Positions 35,037 to 45,700 of a stretch of DNA of 64,000 bases are shown one piece after another. Source of the DNA: Chryseosolibacter indicum. GTDB lineage: Bacteria; Bacteroidota; Bacteroidia; Cytophagales; Cyclobacteriaceae. The notes beneath the pieces are model-generated. The model made no database searches, had not been told where the DNA came from, and saw only the letters and a list, made by a program, of their open reading frames with translations. Position 1 is the stretch's first letter. Each line of letters begins with the position of its first letter. The position numbers were made by a program, and so were the translations under genes. The stretch spans positions 1 through 64,000 of the forward strand of contig NZ_JAHESD010000013.1 of NCBI RefSeq assembly GCF_018598585.1. The letters are read 5' to 3'.

Positions 35037-37712
35037 TTAAATATCATACGAAAGATTGGGTGCTAACCATTTTTCAATTTCAGCCACATCCATTCCCTTT
35101 CTTTTTGCATAATCTACTACCTGGTCTTTTTCAATTTTACCTAAACCGAAGTATTTAGCGTTGGGATGTGAAAAATAGAAACCACTTACTGAAGCCCCTG
35201 GATACATGGCATAAGATTCGGTTAAAGTAATACCCACGTTTTCCGCTTCAAGCAATTGGAATAGTAACTTCTTTTCTGTATGATCAGGACAGGCGGGGTA
35301 CCCTGGCGCAGGCCGGATTCCCTTATACTCCTCGCCTATTAGTTGTTCGTTGGTAAGGTTTTCATCTTTTGCATACCCCCAAAGTTCTTTTCTTACCTTC
35401 TCATGAAGGCATTCTGCAAAGGCTTCCGCAAGTCTGTCCGCTAATGCTTTAGCCATTATATCAGAATAATCATCATGATTGGCTTTGTGCTTCTCTAACA
35501 ATTTCTCCAACCCTAGGCCTGCAGTAACCGCAAACATTCCAAAATAATCTTTTCCCTTTTCGGGTGAAATAAAATCGGCAAGGCAAAAGTTTGGTAAGTT
35601 CTGCGCTTTCTTATTCTGCTGCCGTAAGAAGTGAAAGGATGCAAAAGACTTGCTATCATTCTCACTTTTATACAAGAGAACATCATCTGCCTTGTTCTCA
35701 GCAGGATAAAAAGCAATTATACCATTTGCCTGTAGACTTTTATTCTTCACGATATCATCCAGCATGTTATTGGCATCGTTGAAAAGCTTCTTAGCCTCAA
35801 CACCTACCACACTATCATTCAAGATACCGGGATACCTCCCTGCTAACATCCATGTCTGAAAGAATGGTGTCCAGTCGATATACTTTCTTATTTCCTCTAA
35901 AGGATAATCGATGAACTCCTTTCTTCCTACGAAGGACGGCTTCGTATAGCTAGTGGTATTCCAATCGATTTTCGTTCTGTTATTCCTTGCTTCTTCTAGC
36001 GTGATATAATTCTTTGACTGCTGTCTGCTCGCATGGTCTGTTCTCAGTGCTTTGTACTCTTCCTTAACTCGTTGCTTAAAACTTTCACGGGTTTGAATAT
36101 TAATGAGCTCACTTGCCACTGGAACAGATCTTGATGCATCTAGCACATGCACCACAGGACCTTCGTAAACCGGATCTATTTTTACCGCAGTATGGATCCT
36201 TGATGTTGTAGCACCGCCAATTAGCAATGGCAATTCAAGTTTTTCACGTTGCATTTCTTTGGCTACTGCTACCATCTCATCTAACGACGGTGTAATTAGC
36301 CCACTCAACCCAACAGCATCAACTTTTTCTCGCTTAGCAGCTTCAATGATTTTCTCTGTAGGAACCATCACACCGAGATCCACAATGTCATAGTTGTTAC
36401 ATGCGAGAACCACACCTACTATGTTCTTTCCAATATCATGCACATCGCCCTTTACCGTAGCTAAAAGTATTTTTGCCGCCGCTTTATCCGCACTATTATT
36501 TTTCCTTTTTTCTTCCTGCAGGAAGGGCTCGAGGTACGCTACTGACTTCTTCATCACCCTTGCACTTTTAACAACCTGAGGCAAAAACATTTTACCTGCG
36601 CCAAACAAGTCTCCTACAACATTCATCCCCGCCATTAAAGGTCCTTCAATAACATTTAGTGGCTTTCCATATTTTACACGTGCTTCTTCTGTATCCAGAT
36701 CGATATAATCTATAATTCCTTTTACAAGTGCATGTGTTATCCTTCCCTCTACCGTCCCCTTTCTCCATTCATCTTCTACCTCTTTTTTCTTTCCTGATCC
36801 TTTTACTTTTTCAGCGTATTCAAGTAGTCTCTCAGTAGCATCATCTCTTCGGTTTAACAAAACATCTTCTACCTTATCGAGTAATTCTTTTTCAATTTCA
36901 TCGTATACTTCGAGCATGGTAGGATTAACAATTCCCATGTCCATACCATATTGAATAGCATAGTAGAGGAATGCGGCATGCATGGCTTCTCTAACTTTTT
37001 GATTTCCTCTGAAGCTGAAAGAGACATTACTTACACCACCGCTAACGTGGGCATGAGGAAGATTTTCGCGAATCCATTTTGTTGCACGAAAGAAATCCAA
37101 TGCATAATTACGATGCTCTTCGATACCAGTAGCAACAGGAAAAATATTTGGATCAAAAATGATATCCTGTGGTGGGAATTTCACCCTTTCAACCAGTATA
37201 TCGTAAGCACGTTTACAAATGGAAATTCTTCTATCGTAAGTGTCAGCCTGACCTTGTTCATCAAACGCCATCACGACAACTGCAGCACCGTATTTTTTAA
37301 CAAGCTTTGCCTGTCTTATAAAATCCTCTTCACCGGATTTTAGACTTATGGAGTTTACAATACCTTTTCCCTGTAAACACTTAAGACCTGCTTCTATTAC
37401 TTCCCATTTAGACGAATCTATCATTACGGGAACAACAGCAATCTCAGGTTCGGCAGCCATGAGGTTTAAAAACTTGACCATGGCAGCTTTTGAGTCAAGC
37501 ATACCTTCGTCCATGTTTACATCAATCACCTGTGCTCCTCCTCTTACCTGGTCTAAAGCAACTTCCAGTGCTTCCTCAAACTTGTCTTCTTTTATGAGTT
37601 TGAGGAATTTAGCAGAACCAGTAACGTTGGTTCGCTCACCTATATTTATGAAGTTAGAATTTGGGGTAATCGTTACGGCTTCTAGACCGCTTAACTGTAG
37701 ATATTTAGGCAT
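35037..37712 (-). CDS. metH: Cobalamin-dependent methionine synthase, folate/B12/activation subunit
   Basis: 891 residues covering the C-terminal three modules of MetH. A pterin-binding barrel ([15 protein letters not shown] near 22) is followed by the cap and B12-binding domain, with the cobalt-ligand motif DVHDIGKN in [14 protein letters not shown], then [13 protein letters not shown], and the AdoMet activation domain ([34 protein letters not shown]). It transfers methyl from methyl-THF through cobalamin. The homocysteine module is encoded separately by the preceding gene. The two frames overlap by 8 bp (ATGCCTAA), so they are translationally coupled rather than broken by a simple frameshift. 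Confidence 0.95.
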   Translation of the reverse strand: MPKYLQLSGLEAVTITPNSNFINIGERTNVTGSAKFLKLIKEDKFEEALEVALDQVRGGAQVIDVNMDEGMLDSKAAMVKFLNLMAAEPEIAVVPVMIDSSKWEVIEAGLKCLQGKGIVNSISLKSGEEDFIRQAKLVKKYGAAVVVMAFDEQGQADTYDRRISICKRAYDILVERVKFPPQDIIFDPNIFPVATGIEEHRNYALDFFRATKWIRENLPHAHVSGGVSNVSFSFRGNQKVREAMHAAFLYYAIQYGMDMGIVNPTMLEVYDEIEKELLDKVEDVLLNRRDDATERLLEYAEKVKGSGKKKEVEDEWRKGTVEGRITHALVKGIIDYIDLDTEEARVKYGKPLNVIEGPLMAGMNVVGDLFGAGKMFLPQVVKSARVMKKSVAYLEPFLQEEKRKNNSADKAAAKILLATVKGDVHDIGKNIVGVVLACNNYDIVDLGVMVPTEKIIEAAKREKVDAVGLSGLITPSLDEMVAVAKEMQREKLELPLLIGGATTSRIHTAVKIDPVYEGPVVHVLDASRSVPVASELINIQTRESFKQRVKEEYKALRTDHASRQQSKNYITLEEARNNRTKIDWNTTSYTKPSFVGRKEFIDYPLEEIRKYIDWTPFFQTWMLAGRYPGILNDSVVGVEAKKLFNDANNMLDDIVKNKSLQANGIIAFYPAENKADDVLLYKSENDSKSFASFHFLRQQNKKAQNLPNFCLADFISPEKGKDYFGMFAVTAGLGLEKLLEKHKANHDDYSDIMAKALADRLAEAFAECLHEKVRKELWGYAKDENLTNEQLIGEEYKGIRPAPGYPACPDHTEKKLLFQLLEAENVGITLTESYAMYPGASVSGFYFSHPNAKYFGLGKIEKDQVVDYAKRKGMDVAEIEKWLAPNLSYDI

Positions 37713-38706
37713 GTTCTACTGCTACTTCTCGGGGTTTATATTTTTTTGCAGCTTCTGCAATTTTACGAATATGATCTGGTGTTGAGCCACAACAACCGCC
37801 AACAATATTTACTAATCCTTCTTTCAAATACTCCTCAACTTCTTTTGCCATTTGCTCTGGGCTTTGGTCATAGTGACCAAATTCATTGGGCAAGCCTGCG
37901 TTTGGATATGCGCTAACGAAAAAAGGAGCTCTTTCATGAAGCACTTTAAGATATGGTCTTAACGCAGAAGCTCCTAAGGCGCAATTGAATCCTATGCTTA
38001 ATAATGGAACATGAGAAACTGAAATTAAAAAGGCTTCAGCAGTTTGTCCAGACAAAATACGCCCACTGGCATCCGTGATCGTTCCTGATACCATTACAGG
38101 TAACTGCTTTCCTTTTTCCTCAAACAACTCTTGTATTGCGAACAGCGCAGCTTTAACATTAAGCGTATCCGTAATTGTCTCAAGCAGAAGCGCATCTGCA
38201 CCTCCGTCAATTAACCCTTTTGCCTGTTCTTTAAAAGCTTCAACAAGTTCATCATAAGTAACGGCACGAAACCCAGGGTTATTTACATCAGGAGACATTG
38301 ACGCAAGTTTTGTCGTAGGCCCCATAGAACCAGCAACAAAACGCGGTTTATGCGGTTCTCTGGCTGTAAATTCTTCAGCCACTTCTTTGGCAATCTTTGC
38401 TGACTGGTAATTAATTTCGTAAACAAGAAATTCGAGGTGATAATCGGCCTGAGCAATTCTTGTACTTCCAAAAGTATTTGTCTCCACCATGTCAGCGCCG
38501 GCTTCGAAATACTGGCGGTGGATATCCTTGATTATATCTGGCCGTGTAATACTCAGCAAATCGTTATTACCCTTGAGTGGATGCGGATGATCTTTCAGAC
38601 GCTCTCCTCTAAAATCCGCTTCCTCCAGTTTATGCCGTTGAATCATTGTGCCCATCGCACCATCCAGCACAAGAATTCTTTCTTTTAAGATGTCTTCGAT
38701 TTTCAT
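37705..38706 (-). CDS. metH: Methionine synthase homocysteine-binding subunit (split MetH N-terminus)
   Basis: 333 residues forming one homocysteine S-methyltransferase barrel. [21 protein letters not shown] opens the domain; the zinc-binding cysteines are in GFNCALGA and GGCCGST. It presents homocysteine to the methyl-cobalamin of the partner subunit encoded by the overlapping downstream gene. The split at the domain boundary is known in Bacteroidota. The start is supported by a strong Shine-Dalgarno, and a SAM-I riboswitch lies upstream. Confidence 0.94.
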   Translation of the reverse strand: MKIEDILKERILVLDGAMGTMIQRHKLEEADFRGERLKDHPHPLKGNNDLLSITRPDIIKDIHRQYFEAGADMVETNTFGSTRIAQADYHLEFLVYEINYQSAKIAKEVAEEFTAREPHKPRFVAGSMGPTTKLASMSPDVNNPGFRAVTYDELVEAFKEQAKGLIDGGADALLLETITDTLNVKAALFAIQELFEEKGKQLPVMVSGTITDASGRILSGQTAEAFLISVSHVPLLSIGFNCALGASALRPYLKVLHERAPFFVSAYPNAGLPNEFGHYDQSPEQMAKEVEEYLKEGLVNIVGGCCGSTPDHIRKIAEAAKKYKPREVAVEHA

Positions 38707-38710
38707 AGAC

Positions 38711-38716
38711 CCTCCT
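38711..38716 (-). promoter_or_regulatory. Strong Shine-Dalgarno of the split metH
   Basis: AGGAGG on the minus strand, 4 nt before the ATG at 38706. Such a strong site is unusual in this phylum and lies downstream of the riboswitch, which makes translational control through its sequestration plausible. No anti-Shine-Dalgarno stem could be drawn with confidence. Confidence 0.55.
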
Positions 38717-38766
38717 AGTTGTTTAACATGCGTTATTCCAGAGAGCCCTCATAAAGTGATGGGTTA

Positions 38767-38873
38767 CTTATCTTTTTCATCATTTTGATGAAGGGAGTTA
38801 GCACAACATCCCGGTAGGCGGGATAGGATGCTAAGACGTCATAGGGCCCATTCCCTCAGTCTTTCTGGATAAG
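38767..38873 (-). promoter_or_regulatory. SAM-I (S-box) riboswitch aptamer
   Basis: Reading the minus strand, the P1 strand CTTATC is followed by the conserved GAGGGA, GGGCCCTATGA and a CATCC/GGATG stem, then GTGCTAA, CTCCC, a GATGAAAAAGATAAG closing segment and the P1 return. These are the invariant S-box elements. It binds S-adenosylmethionine and lowers metH-metF expression. The 60 nt between P1 and the ATG contain no T-rich intrinsic terminator, so the expression platform may act on translation. Confidence 0.93.
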
Positions 38874-38880
38874 CATTGTG

Positions 38881-38910
38881 CAAAGAAAAACAATAAGTGT
38901 TAAAAACAAA
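38881..38910 (-). promoter_or_regulatory. Candidate promoter for the metH-metF operon
   Basis: On the minus strand TTTG (38910-38907) and TTTCTTTG (38888-38881) are 18 nt apart, one mismatch from the TAnnTTTG consensus. The position, just before the riboswitch aptamer, is as required. Confidence 0.4.
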
Positions 38911-38932
38911 AATCATAGTTTATTTTTGGGCA

Positions 38933-39841
38933 ATGAAACTTGCTGCCATCGATATTGGTTCAAATGCCATTCGCTTTCAAGTGTCTACTGTGTTAGACAA
39001 TAGCCCCACCCTGCTCTTTAAAAAACTTGAATATGTTCGGTTTCCGCTTCGTTTAGGCCATGACGTGTTCAATACAGGCCGGATTAGCGAGAAAAGCATA
39101 GAAAAATTTAAAAAGTTGATGAAGGCTTTTAAACTACTTGTAGAACTGTATGAGGTGAACGACTATATGTTTTGCGCTACCTCCGCAATGCGTGAATCTG
39201 AGAACGGGCAACAACTTGCAGACGAGGTTAAAGAGCAATTGGGCATCGAAATTAATATTATTGACGGCATACGTGAAGCCGAGCTGATCAATAAAGCCAT
39301 CAACTCTTATCTCCTATCCGACCAAACCTATCTTCATATTGATGTAGGAGGAGGCAGCACGGAATTAAACCTTTTTGTCGGGGGGAAGAAAATTAAAACG
39401 AGGTCTTTTAAAATCGGTTCTGTACGTGTTCTTGAACATCACGACTCGCCTGTTGTATGGGAAGATATGGAACAATGGGTGAGGGAAAACATGAAAAAAG
39501 ATTACGGAAAAGTTACAGCAGTAGGCACAGGAGGCAACATCAGTAAAATCTTTGAGCTCGCCCGGTTAAAACCAGGTAAGATTCTTTCACTGAAAAAAGT
39601 AAAAGAAATCCGAGATATGATACAGTCCTACTCAATAGATGAACGTATCTACAAGCTCCAAATGAATCCTGATCGGGCAGATGTTATTATTCCCGCCAGT
39701 GACATTTATATTAAAGTAATGCAATGGGCCCATTCTAGTAGTATTTTGGTACCAGAAGTTGGATTAAAAGATGGCATCATGTTACATCTCTATGACAGAA
39801 ATACACAACAGAAGAGGCTAGATTTCAATGCAAATCAATAA
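38933..39841 (+). CDS. Ppx/GppA-family phosphatase
   Basis: 302 residues from the ATG at 38933 (MKLAAIDIGSNAIRFQV); a GTG 36 nt upstream is less likely because the family starts at this strand. An actin-like ATPase fold with the phosphate-1 loop DIGSNA, catalytic Glu in CATSAMRESENG, and phosphate-2 loop IDVGGGSTEL. It hydrolyses polyphosphate or pppGpp. It lacks the HD-like C-terminal part of long exopolyphosphatases. The polyphosphate kinase gene lies 14 kb away in the same window. Confidence 0.9.
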   Translation: MKLAAIDIGSNAIRFQVSTVLDNSPTLLFKKLEYVRFPLRLGHDVFNTGRISEKSIEKFKKLMKAFKLLVELYEVNDYMFCATSAMRESENGQQLADEVKEQLGIEINIIDGIREAELINKAINSYLLSDQTYLHIDVGGGSTELNLFVGGKKIKTRSFKIGSVRVLEHHDSPVVWEDMEQWVRENMKKDYGKVTAVGTGGNISKIFELARLKPGKILSLKKVKEIRDMIQSYSIDERIYKLQMNPDRADVIIPASDIYIKVMQWAHSSSILVPEVGLKDGIMLHLYDRNTQQKRLDFNANQ

Positions 39842-39922
39842 AGCGGCCATATATTTATAGTTAAGTTTTGCAAATCCCCCATTATTCATACTCATTCCAC
39901 ACCTCATCCGTTTACCTAAGCG

Positions 39923-40042
39923 ACAGTTCGTTAAACGGCTGTTATTAATCTTATAGTATAAAACAGCTATATTTGACGTTTTAAGACCTATACTTTTTAG
40001 TCAATTCACCAGAATATTATGAGTGACAGCCGCTAACGCTGT
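39923..40042. repeat. Two related small inverted repeats upstream of the PorP-SPOR gene
   Basis: ACAGTTCGTTAAACGGCTGT at 39923-39942 and ACAGC-N7-GCTGT at 40026-40042. Both have ACAG...CTGT ends and a TTAA/TAAC centre. Between them lies TATATTTG (39968-39975), a promoter -7 match. Function unknown; possible operator or attenuating hairpins. Confidence 0.4.
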
Positions 40043-40064
40043 TGCGATATGAAATAGAATGTGA

Positions 40065-41378
40065 ATGCGTTATTTTTTAACCTTCTTATGTATTCTAATG
40101 CTTTCTGGGCGCAGTATTATACTGTACGCTCAAAATTTCCCTGTTTTTAATAGTTTTTACGTTAATCCCTATTTATATAATCCAGCAGAGGCACTTACTG
40201 ATTATTCACAATTATTCATTGTGCATCGCCAGCAATGGACGAACATTGAAGGTGCTCCTGTGATGAGCGGGGCGACATTCACTTCCCTGATGAATGAATC
40301 GCGAGCGGGGTTCGGAGGAAAAATTGTAAACTACAAGCGCGGCCTACTTACCACTACGGACTTTCTGGCTACTTACGCGTATGGAATCCCATTGGGGCAA
40401 AAGAACTGGTTGTTCCTTGGCTTGTCCGGTGGCGCTATTTCCAACACTATAGACGTCACGCGGGCTTCAAATCCTGATGATCCTGCTTTACTTAACTTTC
40501 AGAATAACAACACGCAGCCTGCAGCTAATGCTGGCTTTTTATTGCGTGCTGGGTCGGGATTAAACATAGGCCTCTCTTTGCCTCAACTGTTTCCTGTTAA
40601 ATTCAACAACGAGGCATCGTTTAGTAATACCACTGTATCGCCAACAGACAACGTTTTTTTCACAATTTATTACAAGCGAAAGGTTGAGAGCAAAATTGTA
40701 ACGAGAACGAAAAAGGGTATGAGGCGAAAAGTCAAAACTCAGTCAGCTACCGCCCCCCTTGAATTGTACATGAATTATAAGTATTCAAAATACAACATCA
40801 GTCAATTTGAATTTCTTGGCAAACTGAATCTTTCGCAGTACTTCTGGTTAGGTGGTTCATATAAGCTTCCCTATGGTTACACAGGAAACATTGGAATAAA
40901 CACCAACCGTGTTGTGCTAAGTTATTCTTATGAGCCTAATAGCCAACCTGAAGATGGTTTTTCACAGGGATCTCATGAAGTTCTTCTTGGTATCCGCTTT
41001 GGCAATGCAAAACGATTTAAACGTCCTGCCCCTGTACTTCGATCTGTTATAACAAAAGATCCGACAGTGAAGCACACTGCCAGGTTCCAGGAGTCTGGCG
41101 AGAATCCGGATAAGATTAACGAATCAAACGAACCGGTTAAAAAGAAGTTTTACGTGGTTGTGGGTACATATGGCGAGTTCGCAAAAGCAGATGAGTATAA
41201 GACAAAGCTTATCAAAGAGAAATTCAATGCTGAGGTATTTTATAACGCAGCAGACAGAAAATACTATGTGCACGTTTTAGAAACTACGAAAGTAAGCGAA
41301 GCCCACGAAGAGATTAAAAACCTGAGAACGTATACAAAGCTTAGGAATGCGAGACTACTTGAAGTTAGAGAGAAGTAA
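40065..41378 (+). CDS. PorP/SprF-like outer-membrane protein with C-terminal SPOR domain
   Basis: 437 residues. A signal peptide (about 1-22, ending LYAQ) precedes the PorP/SprF-type barrel, recognised by FPVFNSFYVNPYLYNPAEA and HRQQWTNIEGAP. A basic linker region (KRKVESKIVTRTKKGMRRKVK) sits near residue 205. Residues about 360-437 resemble a SPOR domain (KKFYVVVGTYGEFAKADEYKT...YYVHVLETTK), which binds denuded peptidoglycan glycans. PorP/SprF proteins take part in type IX secretion and gliding. The SPOR tail would anchor this barrel to the cell wall, an unusual combination. Confidence 0.82.
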   Translation: MRYFLTFLCILMLSGRSIILYAQNFPVFNSFYVNPYLYNPAEALTDYSQLFIVHRQQWTNIEGAPVMSGATFTSLMNESRAGFGGKIVNYKRGLLTTTDFLATYAYGIPLGQKNWLFLGLSGGAISNTIDVTRASNPDDPALLNFQNNNTQPAANAGFLLRAGSGLNIGLSLPQLFPVKFNNEASFSNTTVSPTDNVFFTIYYKRKVESKIVTRTKKGMRRKVKTQSATAPLELYMNYKYSKYNISQFEFLGKLNLSQYFWLGGSYKLPYGYTGNIGINTNRVVLSYSYEPNSQPEDGFSQGSHEVLLGIRFGNAKRFKRPAPVLRSVITKDPTVKHTARFQESGENPDKINESNEPVKKKFYVVVGTYGEFAKADEYKTKLIKEKFNAEVFYNAADRKYYVHVLETTKVSEAHEEIKNLRTYTKLRNARLLEVREK

Positions 41379-41407
41379 CGTAGAGAGATTCAAGCAGGAA
41401 ATAATCT

Positions 41408-41437
41408 GAATAGCAGGGGAACTTACCCCCACTATTC
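41408..41437 (+). terminator. Probable terminator after the PorP-SPOR gene
   Basis: GAATAG-CA-GGGG / CCCC-CA-CTATTC forms a stem with one internal CA/CA bulge, followed by an AT-rich tail (AATTATTCTATTT). Confidence 0.5.
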
Positions 41438-41611
41438 AATTATTCTATTTATATTCTATATAACAAGGTTTACTGTTAGTCTCACTATGGCAGCACACAA
41501 TTACTCATAAACTCGGCTAAGACAGATAACCTATTCTACTAGGAATTACATTAGGAAACATATCTATTATGTTGATGAGCGCCCTTCTTTTTAAGAGATT
41601 ATGGGTATAAG

Positions 41612-41645
41612 AATAAAAAAAACGAGACATTGTAACTGTCTCGTT
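41612..41645 (-). terminator. Terminator of the outer-membrane barrel gene
   Basis: A perfect 9-bp stem, AACGAGACA / TGTCTCGTT (41621-41645). On the minus strand it is followed by a run of eight T residues (complement of the A-run at 41613-41620). It lies 28 bp after the stop codon. Confidence 0.75.
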
Positions 41646-41673
41646 CGAAATTATTTATTGAAATAAATTACAC

Positions 41674-42501
41674 TTATCTCATTCTCTTCTTTATTGTACT
41701 CTTTCCTTTTTTACGATCTTTGATATTGGTGTCGATCAGATAAGCAAGAGAAACTCTCGCGCCTTGATTTCTTATTTGCATGTTATCTTTATACATGGTA
41801 CTTAAGAAAGTACCTTCGCTTTCCGGACTCAAGTTACTATGGCCAATTTCGTATCGTATTGACAACATAAATTGCTGTTTGGGCATTGGCTCGAAAACAA
41901 GCCCTGCCATAATGTTTAATCCCAATTGAAAACGATTTGGATCCTCTACTACCATCTCTCCCGGACCAACATAATCAGGATTTTTACCAAAGACAACTTT
42001 ATAATTCAATGTTCCTCCGTCGCTTGGCTCTGCAGTCTCCTGGTTAAGAATAGTACCTTTACCATTCAACCAATAGCTAACATTCGGACCAGCACCCAGG
42101 TACCATTTATACACCTTCCCTCCTTTCGTCTGTTTTCTAAATTCTACTGTATAAATAATTGGAAGCTCCAGGTAATTATATGTAGCTGTTAGTTTCGTTA
42201 GCCTGTATTGTGCTCCTAAACGAGAGAAGTCTGCGTCACCTTTTAATACTTTTCCCTTTTTTGAATAAAGTAATGAGGTATGTAGGAAGAACTGTTTGTG
42301 AACACGAAAAGAAACCTGCCCACCTGCATGAAAACCCCAGACACCCTCAACATTATAAAGATCCTTATAATATTTATCACTAAAAGACGTCCACGAATAC
42401 TGCCCCCCAGCTACAGGACCAAGAAGTAGCTGAGCGCGAGCGGACATAGTAATACAAAAAAGAGCAAAAATTAAAAAATAGCGTGTTTTCACGTAAGCCA
42501 T
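41674..42501 (-). CDS. Outer-membrane beta-barrel protein (PorT-like)
   Basis: 275 residues with a signal peptide ending SARAQ (about 23). The rest is amphipathic beta-strand sequence (GPVAGGQYSWTSF, HAGGQVSFRVHKQFFLHTSLLYSKKG, YLELPIIYTVEF, KWYLGAGPNVSYWL, LGLNIMAGLVFE) typical of the small PorT/OmpW-like 8-strand barrels, with a basic C-terminal tail. PorT-type barrels assist type IX secretion, but the wider family has many roles, so the PorT link is tentative. It is divergent from the adhesin at 42741 within a surface-protein region. Confidence 0.75.
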   Translation of the reverse strand: MAYVKTRYFLIFALFCITMSARAQLLLGPVAGGQYSWTSFSDKYYKDLYNVEGVWGFHAGGQVSFRVHKQFFLHTSLLYSKKGKVLKGDADFSRLGAQYRLTKLTATYNYLELPIIYTVEFRKQTKGGKVYKWYLGAGPNVSYWLNGKGTILNQETAEPSDGGTLNYKVVFGKNPDYVGPGEMVVEDPNRFQLGLNIMAGLVFEPMPKQQFMLSIRYEIGHSNLSPESEGTFLSTMYKDNMQIRNQGARVSLAYLIDTNIKDRKKGKSTIKKRMR

Positions 42502-42740
42502 AATTGGTTGTAAAGGTATATAAATATTGATACATCCTTTTGAGCGAACTGACCAGTTACCCTAATAGAGACATAAATGGGCTGTTTTTCAATACAAATT
42601 GCTCCCTTTTGTTTTAATACTGCACATGACAGTACATTCATTCACTAACACTACACATATTTATTATCGTCTTTTATAGTAAATTTCGAGGTTGATGAAA
42701 TCAGACGGTTACAATTTCTTTATAAATGAAATAGATTAGC

Positions 42741-45700
42741 ATGCTCAGGTTCCTTACTGTTTTATTTTTTGTTGCCTTTAGCTATACGGCATATTCTCAG
42801 GCTCCACGCATACTAAGCGTAGATAAGGATCATGGTGCAATGGGAGAAACTATAACATTAAGAGGTAGTGGGTTTGGTACTGATCCAAGCAAGCTCCAAG
42901 TCTTCTTTGGTGCCGTAGAGGGAACAGTTTTAACTACAGCAAATAACCTTGTTGAAGTAGAAGTACCCGAAGGTGCTACTCATGATTACATATCTTTGCG
43001 TAATAGTAACACAAAGTTGATAGGATATTCTTCGACGCAATTCTATATCAGCTTTAGCGGAACAAGCGAAGCAATTAGTGCCAATGATTTTGCTGCACAG
43101 CATGACACTCCATCTAAAGATACGGGCAGTCCAAATTTGTACAACTTCTGCATGTGCGATTTTAAGAAGGACGGCAAACCTGATGTCGCCACAGCAAATA
43201 ATGGTGTAAATTACATTACTGTAATGATCAATAATAGCGCCAATCCAGGCAGCTTTGGCTTTACCAGAAAGTTTCCTAATCTTTTTGCAAAAACTGCTCA
43301 CATAAACTGCAGCGATTTTGACGGTGATGGAAATTATGATCTGGTTGCCTCAGAAGACGGAGGAGCTTCGAGATTATTTTTTCTTAAAGGCGATGGAACA
43401 GGAGACTTTACCACTCCCGCTGAACCCTACAAAATATTAACAGGTTCTTTAATCAGGCAAATTCAGATAGCTGATATTAATCTGGACGGCAAACCAGATA
43501 TTTTGCTATCCGACTGGAATATAGTAAACGGTATTAAACAAGTGCTATTTTTAAAAAATGAGAGTGACAATTCCGGAATTAAATTCAGCGACGCTATTTC
43601 TATTCCTATTCCTATTGTACCCTCTGCTGGCACAGATGCCCTTCAGGTTGAAGATATTGACAATGACAATTTGCCGGATATCATTGTATCTCCAACCCAA
43701 AATTCAAATATTTTTATTGTCAGAAACAATAGTTCAGTTACTAACATTCAGTTCGACACGCCAATTGTTTTGAATGTGACAGGTGCAATTACCGGGTTAA
43801 AAGTTGGAGATCTTGATAGTGATGGGAAGGCTGATATTGCAGCTTCTAAACTAGCTACTACACAGCTTTCTATTTTGAAAAATAACAGCACGCCTGGAAA
43901 CATTTCCTTTGGCAGTCCTATTCAAATCCCTGTTGAATTAGAAAATTCCTGGGGACTTGATTTTGGTGATTTAAATGGCGATGGCATCCTTGATATAGTA
44001 ATCCCTCACACTAAACCATCATCAACTACTACGCCAATTAAATCAAAGCTTACAATTTTAGAGAATAAAGGGGGATTGACTTTTCAAAAGACATCAATTG
44101 AGAAAAATGATGTAAGCAGGTATGTTCGTGTGGGAGACATGGATAAAGATGGTAAACCCGATATCGTAGGAGCTAGCGTGGATATTTTTGTTAGCGGGCT
44201 TGGCAGCTTTGAACCTTCCAGTATTTTTATTCTAAGAAATCTCAGATGTTTTCAACCAAAGATAACACCTGAAGGACCTATTAATATCTGCAGTACCGAT
44301 CCTGTAAAATTAACTTCAATAAAAGGAGGATCGAGCTATCAATGGAAAAAAGATGATGTAGATATTACAGGAAAAACAACAAATGAACTTAACAATATTG
44401 TTGGCCCGCTTGCAACCTCCAATTTTAAAGTAGTAGCTACAACTTTAAGTCCACGATGTACCTCTCCTATTGAATCTAATACAGTATCAGTGACAATTAC
44501 AAGCGCAGCAGGTATTAGTACTGTCCCAATAGTACCTAATCCCACCCCAGCATGTACTGGCAATTCTACCGTTACCCTTACTGCTTCAGCATCAGGGGTG
44601 GATTTCCATGGCTATAAGTGGGAAGGACCAAATAGCTTTAGCTCTAATAATGCTACTGCAACAATTCCATCATCAGGAGACTTAACGCTTGGTCACGCAG
44701 GCTATTATAGCATTTCCTACTTAGGACCGGGAGGGTGCGTCCTTAAATCTGAAAAAGTTAAAGTTGACGTAATCGAGAAGCCGACTTTCACAATTGGGAC
44801 AACAAATGGAAGTACCATTTGCTCGGGGCAAAGTACAAGATTAGTATTATCCCCTTCTCCTTCCTCCATAGGGTATACATATCAATGGTTTAGAAAAAAC
44901 AACGACAACTCAACAACTTCCGTTGGAAATAATAATCAAGATTTTGAGGCTAATAGTGCCGGGAAGTTTTATGCCTCAATACAAGGAGCTTGTCCTACTG
45001 AAAGCGATTTACTGGAAGTTAGTGAAAAACCCGCCCTCACTGCTTCATTTACAATACCAACAGTTGCATGTGCTAATGAAGAAATCCTGTTTCAGAATAA
45101 CACTACAGAACCAGAACCATTGAAGTATACATGGACATTTGGAGATGGCCAAACCGCTACTGAAAAAAGTCCTATGTATAAGTATTCAAATCCTTCCCCT
45201 GGTTACTCAGTGAAATTAATTGTCTCTTACGCCGACAACGCCTGTGCGTCTGCGCCTGCAATAAAGACCATAAATATACTTGCGGCACCTGCAGTTCAAA
45301 TAGTAACAGCATCGGGAAAAAATCAAATTTGCAAGGGAGGCGAGATTGATCTTAGTGTAACAGGCGCAACTATCAATGCCTATAACTGGAACACAGGAGA
45401 AACTACATCGTCCATTAAAGCAACCAATGCAGAAGTATATAAAGTTAATGTAAAAACAAGTTCAGGATGCTCGCTAACGGCAGAGAAAACATTAACGTTC
45501 TTTGATGATACACAGGTTACAATAACTGCTGACCCTCCTTCTGTAGACCCCGGAGATCCGGTACAACTTTCTGTTGAAGGACTTGTATCACCGGAATGGA
45601 GCCCAATAGAAACTCTTTCTGATCCAAAATCAACATCTCCTATTGCTATTCCAGCAACAACTACAGAATATTCTGTAAAGGGCATAGATGAAAATGGTTG

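Noticed and set aside
37705-37712. metH split as a sequencing frameshift or pseudogene
   Set aside because: The split falls at a domain boundary, both parts are complete, the overlap gives a proper ATG and stop, and split MetH is known in Bacteroidota.
43558-43773. Frames antisense or out of phase within the large adhesin genes
   Set aside because: They are shadow frames inside long conserved coding regions with no start signals.
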